DNA of 18,716 nt from NCBI GenBank assembly GCA_900128395.1, contig LT649600.1:1-18716 (forward strand), given 5' to 3'. The position numbers were made by a program, and so were the translations under genes. Each line of letters begins with the position of its first letter. Within the stretch, counting starts at the first letter, position 1. The notes below the pieces were generated by a model. It did no database searches, was not told the DNA's origin, and saw nothing but the letters and a program-made list of their open reading frames with translations. This document shows, one piece after another, positions 8,639 to 14,877 of the stretch. The stretch comes from Stramenopiles sp. TOSAG23-2 (lineage: Eukaryota; Sar).

Positions 8639-9470
8639 ATGACTCGCCAAGCGCTTGCTGTTGTTTGGTGCTGTTTTTTGCTGGTTGCTTCCGTGTATGC
8701 GGCGGAGTGGGATTGTGCGTCTAATGCTGTTGTTACTATTTATAATACTACCATAGATGGTAATTATGGTGGTATGTTTATATATTCCAGTAATGTAACA
8801 ATGACAAATACAATCATATGAAATAATCAAGTTTTTGCTGGTAGTGGAGGTGGCCTCTCTATATGGGGTGAAGATAGTAGTACAGTCATTCTCCGCCAAT
8901 CATCATTTATCAATAATGATGCAAAATATGGTACCAATAATGATCAAATTTATGGTAATGGTGATGAAATATATACAGAATACTCACCAACCATATCATT
9001 AATAAATACATATTTCAACAATCCAAACTCCAAAAATGCAATCCATGTCACCAAATGTTTCTACGATTGCTGGCGGTGTCATTACAATTGTAAATGGCGA
9101 AAATTTTGGCTCAAGTTCAAATTCTTACATTACGTTTTCCGTTATTGATGTAAATGCAAATAAAGATATTGTATGGAAAGATATTAATTATGTTTCTCCA
9201 ACTGAGATTAATGTTACTTCCGTATTTGGTTTAGGCCAAAACTTGATTGTTCGCTTGATTGTGGATGGTATTGGTAGCACTTTCTTAAATATGTCAGAAC
9301 AATTTAAATTCAGTTATTTAGATCCAAAAATCAATGACATAATTTCACCTCCATTGCTTGGAGGTACGTTATAAATCATCGGCGAATCATTTGCACCACA
9401 AGCGGAAAGTTTTACACAGATTTTCATCGTAGAAAATTGTCGTGAGAATTTATGCATTGAACTTGTAATA

Positions 9471-9548
9471 GTAAGTATATTCTCCGAATAAACCAAAAGT
9501 AGAAATCGTCTTTAACACGTCATTCTTTTTATACGCTACGCTCCAAAG
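9471..9548 (+). other. Probable spliceosomal intron 1 in the decayed gene
   Basis: The donor GTAAGT at 9471 falls exactly between codons of the second TIG domain. The acceptor AAAG ends at 9548 and is followed by a frame that reads VSSAKITCQYIG, as expected for a TIG strand. The 78-bp interval contains CTTTAACAC (9510-9518) and ATACGCTAC (9531-9539), both nearly repeated in intron 2. Confidence 0.6.
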
Positions 9549-10037
9549 GTATCTTCTGCTAAAATAACATGTCAATATATTGGATTGGATTAGCGAATGT
9601 TTGTACAAATAAAACAGTTGTTGTACGCACACAATTTGAAAGTAACATTCGTAGTTCAAACGCACAACAATTGTGCTATAATGTAGATCGAGATGAAATA
9701 TTAAATGTGCCTACATTAGAGCAAACAATAGAAGAAGTCGATGGCATTGTATCCTATTCTATATTGTTATCCCCAGCAGTTGTTCCGACAAAGGAGGTAC
9801 GAAATAAAATACAAAGCAAAGCGTATGATTATCTCAACAACCAATTAGATATGCGAGAAGGATATCGATGTTTAACATCAACAACTGTAATTATTGTCAC
9901 AGGAACCAATCATGATATATCTCAATCTGTTATAGTCACACCCGAAGATAATAAAGTTGATGAAGGTACGTTAGAAACCATAGCATATAAATGCCGAGTA
10001 TTTCATAGTATAGAATCGTTAGATAAGCAATATGTAA

Positions 10038-10108
10038 GTAAATGTTATTCCTCTTTAATATCGTAGATATGCTCTCTAACACTTTCATACGCTACAATCC
10101 AAAACTAG
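10038..10108 (+). other. Probable spliceosomal intron 2 in the decayed gene
   Basis: The sequence around 10034-10043 is GTAAGTAAAT. The donor at 10038 with the acceptor CTAG ending at 10108 keeps the reading frame on both sides (71 bp). The stronger donor at 10034 would shift it, so the exact donor is uncertain. The interval carries CTCTAACAC (10074-10082), a good branch-point candidate, and ATACGCTAC (10087-10095). Confidence 0.55.
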
Positions 10109-10462
10109 AATCAATCAAGATATTACGAATCAACGTTCTAAATGATGATAATGCTGATTTAAAGTTACAAATCGAAGATGAAGTAAATCCTAGTATGTTT
10201 GATCCAGATAAAGTAAAATCGATTGGTCCAATGTGTTTAACTGAAATGTCTAATGTTACGTATGGTATTACATTAAGTTCTGAACCAACAGAAAATGTTC
10301 AAGTATGCCACCAATTACAAAATGTTTATACAGATTCACCATTGCAATTTCAAATATATCCAAATGGTCTGTACCCACGAATGAATGGACTACTGCACAA
10401 GAATGTGATCCGGAGGGAGAATATTTAAACACAACATGTGATTATCCATTCATAATTATTTT

Positions 10463-10735
10463 ATGCTTCTATTCGAAAAGAGGGTAGAGGGAGGTGCGTA
10501 TCTGAAGGATGAAGATTGGACACTTCCCTCCATTGTCAAACAGATTCGCTCCTCTGATGTATTCACTTCTCTTACAAGAAGGGACAAGTATAGCAAAGAA
10601 TTGACTGCCGCGGCTATGAAGGAATTCTTCAAAACAAATGCGTTTTACAAAAAAGATGTGAACTACAGCAGCAGCATGAAGAAATTCTCATTAAAAGGAT
10701 GGAGATTAGTTGTAGAAGGAGATGCTGATGAATAA
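10463..10735 (+). pseudogene. 3' fragment of an unrecognised gene
   Basis: About 80 codons with protein-like composition (for example DEDWTLPSIVKQIRSS and KEFFKTNAFYKKDV) end in TAA at 10733-10735. The in-frame ATG at 10463 is probably incidental, because the upstream bases belong to the tail of the decayed TIG gene. I therefore read this as a C-terminal piece joined by a rearrangement near 10450-10490. The sequence is charged, soluble and ends in an acidic tail. It could be the C-terminal winged-helix end of a replication protein, but that resemblance is weak and I do not claim it. Confidence 0.45.
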
Positions 10736-10785
10736 AAACAAATGTATATATTATGAAATATCAAATGTATATTAAAAAGTAATTT

Positions 10786-10911
10786 ACGGGAAAAATTACA
10801 GGGTTTGGGTAAGCTCCCGTGTGGGGCAAAAGTCATCTGCCACCTGCCGGCAGTTGGCACTTGTAAAATCCCAAGAATCTCGAGCAAGCAAACCCTTGCA
10901 TTTTTTCCCGT
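10786..10911. repeat. 126-bp imperfect palindrome (MITE-like or fold-back element)
   Basis: The outer arms 10786-10807 (ACGGGAAAAATTACAGGGTT...) and 10889-10911 (CAAACCCTTGCATTTTTTCC...) are reverse complements apart from a few changes. The centre, 10838-10859, is a 22-bp inverted repeat (TGCCA...TGGCA) around CTGCCGGCAG. Outer and inner arms share exactly the same midpoint (10848/10849), so the whole block is one palindrome with worn intermediate parts. It is far less AT-rich than its surroundings. A short non-autonomous transposon is the simplest reading; no clear target-site duplication is visible. Confidence 0.7.
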
Positions 10912-11083
10912 TTTCCCGCAAGTTTTTGGATGCTAAAATGAAGCAAACAATAGGAATAAAATTATGTATAGATTCGCTTAATTTTTATTTCGCACGCACC
11001 ACCTGCGCCAGCACCGAACATGTTGGTTAATCCAATAGACGCAATGGGCGCAATGCACGCATATTGTCTCATAAAGGTTCGCA

Positions 11084-11554
11084 TTATACCTGTTCTTCTA
11101 GAATTTTCTCCAGTTGCCGTATCTCATTCTTCAATTTCGAATTTTCTTCGAAGATATTGAAAAAGGTATGGTTTTGTTCCAAATATTGATCGTGCAAAGT
11201 CAACCTTTTTCTGATAAGGCCTATGCTTTCTGTGAACTGATGATCCAACGTAATCAATCTCTGTATAATGTGCTCGCACGATAATTGCAAAGCAGCTTCT
11301 CTTTGCTCCAATGCGTTCATTCTTTGGGTTAAAAAATTATCCATGGCAGCAACGGCGTGGAGTGTTTCCAAATCCGGCATAGGTCTTGACTGTGTTGCGC
11401 GGTGTCTGTTATACTCTGTCATATGTTTGCAAGCTTTGTGCGAAGAATATAAAAAGGCCTTGCACGTACACGAGACAGGCCTCCCGTTCTCTACCACGAG
11501 ATTGTATTCAATGCTTGGGTTGGTTTCCGATTGTATTTTGATAATTGAATTCAT
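11084..11554 (-). CDS. SWIM zinc-finger coiled-coil protein (156 aa)
   Basis: The protein starts at an ATG at 11554. Residues 29-44 hold Cys29-x-Cys31-x10-Cys42-x-His44, the exact CxCxnCxH pattern of a SWIM zinc finger, within a short beta-strand context (EYNLVVENGRPVSCTCKAFL). The remaining 100 residues are helical with heptad-like Leu/Ile spacing, mainly 66-125 and 130-156, so it probably forms coiled-coil oligomers. SWIM domains bind DNA or protein and occur in MULE-type transposases, recombination cofactors and chromatin proteins. Here the finger stands alone, without a transposase domain, which is unusual. It may be an accessory DNA-binding subunit of a mobile element (inference). No partner gene is directly adjacent. 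Confidence 0.72.
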   Translation of the reverse strand: MNSIIKIQSETNPSIEYNLVVENGRPVSCTCKAFLYSSHKACKHMTEYNRHRATQSRPMPDLETLHAVAAMDNFLTQRMNALEQREAALQLSCEHIIQRLITLDHQFTESIGLIRKRLTLHDQYLEQNHTFFNIFEENSKLKNEIRQLEKILEEQV

Positions 11555-11648
11555 TTTTAAGTGTTGGTATCAATAGCTTTTTTCTTTTTTGATTATGTAA
11601 AAAGATATTTTGTATGTGTGTATATTTATTCATTCAAGTTTTTTTTAG

Positions 11649-11838
11649 ATGAATAGAAAAGTATGGTTTAAAGAAGAAGAGTTGATCAAAGGTGATACTA
11701 TCATGTCGTTATTATTGGATCCTCATCAAGAAGAAAAAAAAGGGGGGATTGGATGCCTCCTTGTCTGCAAAGTCAAAATTAATGGATAGAAAGGCAACTT
11801 TAAGCCTATTACATGGTAATAGATGCCGAAAAAATTAA
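11649..11838 (+). pseudogene. Short ORF broken at an A8G6 run
   Basis: An ATG at 11649 opens a frame that ends at TAG 11787-11789 (46 codons). It contains a run of eight A (11734-11741) and six G (11742-11747). A +1 change at that run moves to a frame that stays open to TAA 11836-11838 and has protein-like content (SLSAKSKLMDRKATLS), giving about 62 residues in total. This could be a real indel, a sequencing error in the homopolymer, or slippage used by the cell. I do not recognise the peptide. Confidence 0.4.
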
Positions 11839-12094
11839 ACTATTTAAAAGAACTTTTTAAAATACTCTTGGCTGCAATTCAATGCTATCTCATAGTATGG
11901 TTGATCGGATCCTTGCAATAATACTGCCACAAAACTAAAAGATCGTGTGTAACAAGTGTGCATGTATGAAAAGTGACATATGCAAAAAGAAGTGATATAA
12001 CCAACATATCCATTTAGTCATCTACTATACATTGATTTATTTCTCATAATTACATGTTGCGATAAAAAAATAATTTTTTTTGTGTATTTTTACT

Positions 12095-14512
12095 ATGAGT
12101 TTTCTCTTCAACTTGTTTAGTGGATCCCAACCTGCCGAAGAGGAAAGCGGCGAAGACTTGGACAGTAGTAGTGAAACTGAACAGGATCAAAGCGATAGCC
12201 AAGAAGTTCATACAAGACCATCTGGCTCCACATTGACACATGAATGTATGAGGAAAGCAAAGAGACAGAAGAAAAATAATGTCGAAGATAACAGTCCAGT
12301 TATGAAAGGATTCTCTATGCAACATACACAAGCACCTATACAACATATGCAAACGTGGCCTGTGAAAAGGTATGAACCGTCACTGGGCGTCCAAGAGCCA
12401 TATACCAATAACAAACCGGTTTCGCAACCAAACCAACCGTACAGTGACATCATGTCTCCTGTAAGAGGCCAGCAACATTATCCGATGAGCAATTTTATGC
12501 AAAATTCTAATGCGCAAAATTCCAATGCGCAAAATTCCAACGCTTTCCCGCCACGAATGATGCAACAAGAAAGAAACGCAGCATATCTTTCTCCCCCAAG
12601 GTTCTCCAGAGAAACGCGACAAGTCTATGATCCAAGGTTGTCTAGTCCTAATCGATCGCAGGAACTGGCGTTGAACCCCTACCAATCTCCGCATTATCAA
12701 TCAGAAAGCGTTCATTCAAGCTTTCCAATGTTCCACAAGATGGAGGAATCAAACTATCAAACCCCACGCCCTTCCCCGGCACGCGATAATAACTCAACAA
12801 GGTTGAACTATCACAAAAAACCTGCATGGCCAGTGATAGACCGAGACCGCAACGAGTCAGACGAGTCTGGTGATTTTGCATCTAGTTCTCAAGCAAGTTT
12901 GGACAATGAAGAACAGGCAGAGAAGAACAATAAATGCGCCTTTTGTAAAATGGGAAAAGAGAGTGGCGAGCAAGTGCTTGGACCATATTCAAAAGTTGGC
13001 TCTTCAAGAAAATATTATGTTCATGAAACCTGCGCAAGATGGTGCCCTGATTTGAAAGAATTCTCTCAGTCTACTTTGTACCCACCACCACGAAGGTTTA
13101 ACGTAGTGTTGATAAAAGCAATCACGCGTTCTAGTGCATTGAAATGTGCATATTGTAGAGAAAAGGGAGCCGGTATTGGATGCATTGATCACAAATGCAA
13201 ACATTCCTACCATCTACCATGCGCAGTGAAAGATGGTGCGGCCTTTGTTCGTATAGAGAATTTTTTACAGAAGCAAAAGATTGTACCCTTTCTCTGTGGC
13301 ATTTATTGCCGAGATTGTAGCCCATTCCATCAGCACATTCCATCCACTCCAAATCACCCAATGAATGTGTACAAAATGCTGCAAAACAATCGGTTTAAAC
13401 CAGAAGAAATGAAAGAAATGGCACGCACATTGTTAATCGTGGATAAAGTGGTGAACGAACGCGAAGGAAAAAAAAAGAAGGAGGTGGAGGTAAAATTCTT
13501 TGGTGGAAACTATTCACAGTGGGTGCAAGTGGAAGATGTTCCAGATTCATTACTTCGTCATCGTCATTCGAAGATGAAGAAAAGGTCTCCTTTGTACAAT
13601 GCTACTTCAGAAGAAGACAACAACGAAGAAGAGGAAGAAGAAGAAGAGGAAGAAGAAGCCGACGAAGAAGTGTGTGATGTATGCAAGGGCGAAAAATCAA
13701 CCAGTAGGAATCCAATAATTTATTGCGATGGAAAAGGTTGTGAAGTAAGTGTCCATAAACGATGTTACGGTATTTCAAGCGTACCCAAAGGAAAGTGGTT
13801 GTGTTATCGCTGTGCTGCTCAAGCACCATTGAATACGAAATGCTCGCGCTGCAATTCCGCAAAAGCTAGTCAAGCAATGACATGCAAATTCTCCGAATGG
13901 GTACATGTTACATGTCTGAACGAGGATAGGAAGTTTCAAGTGGCAAAAGGGTCCTCCTTTTCTTCTGTGAAAACTCGGCGTGCACTTCAAATGGCAAGAA
14001 TAACACCTCGTGATAGGCAAGATATTTGGGAGATTATCCTTCGTGAAGAGACGCATGTAAAATGCCCTGTATGTAGAATCAACCACATCAAAAAGGAGGG
14101 TTCGTTTCAATGTGCGCATATTGACGCAACAGCGAAGGGTAAAGGGAAAACTGCACAAGAGGAGATATGGAATATGATACCATCTTGTAGTAAATGCAAT
14201 TTGACATGCAATACAAAAAACTTGATTGATTTTATGGATAATTCTATCATGATGCGACCACACATTAAGCCACTCTTGTTTCTAAAGGTAAAATCCATTA
14301 TACGTAGTCAAATGGATTGTTGCCCGTTAAGCATCAAAGAAATCCTCAGTGAGAAAAATTTTGTAACAGTAGTCGGAAAACTATACAACCCTAAAAAAAT
14401 GTCTACAATCGCTCGCTTGTTGACACTATCGTCAGAGGAACACCATAATTTGTTTGTGGAACCGGACGAACCGGCACCAGTACACTTTTACAATAAATTT
14501 CTTAGCAAATAG
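12095..14512 (+). CDS. ePHD + PHD chromatin-reader protein with C-terminal HNH nuclease-like domain
   Basis: The frame is open upstream to a TTG at 12080, but the first ATG is at 12095, giving 805 aa. Residues 1-275 are Ser/Gln/Pro-rich and disordered and include three QNSNA repeats. An extended PHD spans about 281-407 (CAFC, HETCARWC, CAYC, HSYHLPC). A stretch at 464-482 (VEVKFFGGNYSQWVQVEDV) resembles a PWWP or Tudor strand pair. An acidic Glu run precedes a canonical PHD finger at 527-573 (Cys527, 530, 544, 549, His554, Cys557, 570, 573), then a partial zinc motif at 583-608. Residues 657-714 look like an HNH nuclease: CPVC (657-660), CAHID (His675), Asn693, and CSKCN (698-702), the last catalytic position being Asn702. 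PHD modules read histone tails; HNH domains cut DNA. The fusion suggests a nuclease or integrase-like factor directed to chromatin (inference). The end overlaps the next gene by 11 nt. Confidence 0.8.
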   Translation: MSFLFNLFSGSQPAEEESGEDLDSSSETEQDQSDSQEVHTRPSGSTLTHECMRKAKRQKKNNVEDNSPVMKGFSMQHTQAPIQHMQTWPVKRYEPSLGVQEPYTNNKPVSQPNQPYSDIMSPVRGQQHYPMSNFMQNSNAQNSNAQNSNAFPPRMMQQERNAAYLSPPRFSRETRQVYDPRLSSPNRSQELALNPYQSPHYQSESVHSSFPMFHKMEESNYQTPRPSPARDNNSTRLNYHKKPAWPVIDRDRNESDESGDFASSSQASLDNEEQAEKNNKCAFCKMGKESGEQVLGPYSKVGSSRKYYVHETCARWCPDLKEFSQSTLYPPPRRFNVVLIKAITRSSALKCAYCREKGAGIGCIDHKCKHSYHLPCAVKDGAAFVRIENFLQKQKIVPFLCGIYCRDCSPFHQHIPSTPNHPMNVYKMLQNNRFKPEEMKEMARTLLIVDKVVNEREGKKKKEVEVKFFGGNYSQWVQVEDVPDSLLRHRHSKMKKRSPLYNATSEEDNNEEEEEEEEEEEADEEVCDVCKGEKSTSRNPIIYCDGKGCEVSVHKRCYGISSVPKGKWLCYRCAAQAPLNTKCSRCNSAKASQAMTCKFSEWVHVTCLNEDRKFQVAKGSSFSSVKTRRALQMARITPRDRQDIWEIILREETHVKCPVCRINHIKKEGSFQCAHIDATAKGKGKTAQEEIWNMIPSCSKCNLTCNTKNLIDFMDNSIMMRPHIKPLLFLKVKSIIRSQMDCCPLSIKEILSEKNFVTVVGKLYNPKKMSTIARLLTLSSEEHHNLFVEPDEPAPVHFYNKFLSK
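12500..12544 (+). repeat. Three 15-bp in-frame repeats in the PHD-HNH gene
   Basis: CAAAATTCTAATGCG and two near copies occur head to tail and encode QNSNA three times (residues 136-150) in the disordered N-terminal region. It is a small coding minisatellite and probably varies in length between strains. Confidence 0.8.
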
Positions 14513-14825
14513 ATTTGGGTCTATATTCAACCGTTGGTATAGATTGTAAATCGAGTTGATGCGCCTCGACCAGTGTAAATACCACCAAATCTTGACAATT
14601 ATTGCTAGTGATATGCACCGTAATAGTGTCACCATCTTTCTGCAACCGAATGGTAGAGTTACTGCCCAGTTGGGTCAGCAGAATCCTGTTAGCATGATAA
14701 GTGCCTAGTTTACAGAATCGTATAGCAAATGTAGCATTGTTAAAGGGAAGTTTCGCTTGGAGGCTCAAGTAGATAGTGTCGCTAGGAGTAATACGAGCAG
14801 TAAACATATGGTTTAAAATATCCAT
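14502..14825 (-). CDS. Unrecognised small beta-rich protein (107 aa)
   Basis: The frame extends upstream to 14909, but that would overlap the end of the 993-aa gene. The ATG at 14825 is preceded by a TATA-rich stretch, so I chose it; the product is 107 aa. It is mostly alternating hydrophobic and polar residues (DTIYLSLQAKLPF, NSTIRLQKDGDTITVHIT, DLVVFTLVEAHQL), which suggests a beta sandwich. It has no signal peptide, membrane segment or metal cluster. I do not know the family; a small structural or adaptor protein is possible. It lies 52 bp downstream of the 993-aa gene on the same strand, and its stop overlaps the end of the opposing PHD-HNH gene by 11 nt. That packing suggests the three genes belong together. 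Confidence 0.6.
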   Translation of the reverse strand: MDILNHMFTARITPSDTIYLSLQAKLPFNNATFAIRFCKLGTYHANRILLTQLGSNSTIRLQKDGDTITVHITSNNCQDLVVFTLVEAHQLDLQSIPTVEYRPKSIC

Positions 14826-14877
14826 TGATGGAATATAAATTATATTTATAGTCAAAAAATATCTGAAAGCTATTCTT
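14826..14877 (-). promoter_or_regulatory. TATA-rich promoter candidate for the 107-aa gene
   Basis: Read on the minus strand, the 52-bp gap between the 993-aa gene and the 107-aa gene contains CTATAAATATAATTTATATT just before the ATG at 14825. It is the only room for a promoter if the small gene is transcribed on its own. Confidence 0.4.

Larger units (their letters stand above)
8639..10428 (+). pseudogene. Decayed secreted beta-helix / IPT-TIG surface protein gene
   Basis: The ATG at 8639 opens a clear signal peptide (MTRQALAVVWCCFLLVASVYA). Then come Asn/Gly-rich repeats of the right-handed beta-helix type (IDGNYGG, GGGLSIW, SFINND), then two IPT/TIG domains, the first starting near 9048 (PNVSTIAGG) and the second near 9330 (IIGESFAP). 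A Cys-containing tail (ECDPEGEYLN) ends it near 10430. The gene is broken by TGA at 8819-8821, a frame change near 9010-9050, TAA at 9372-9374, a 5-bp TTGGA duplication at 9580-9589, and a frame change near 10360-10385. Two introns of 71-78 bp appear to interrupt it. The family is an extracellular adhesion or receptor-like protein of protists. It is host-type sequence and has nothing to do with the replicon to its left. Confidence 0.72.
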
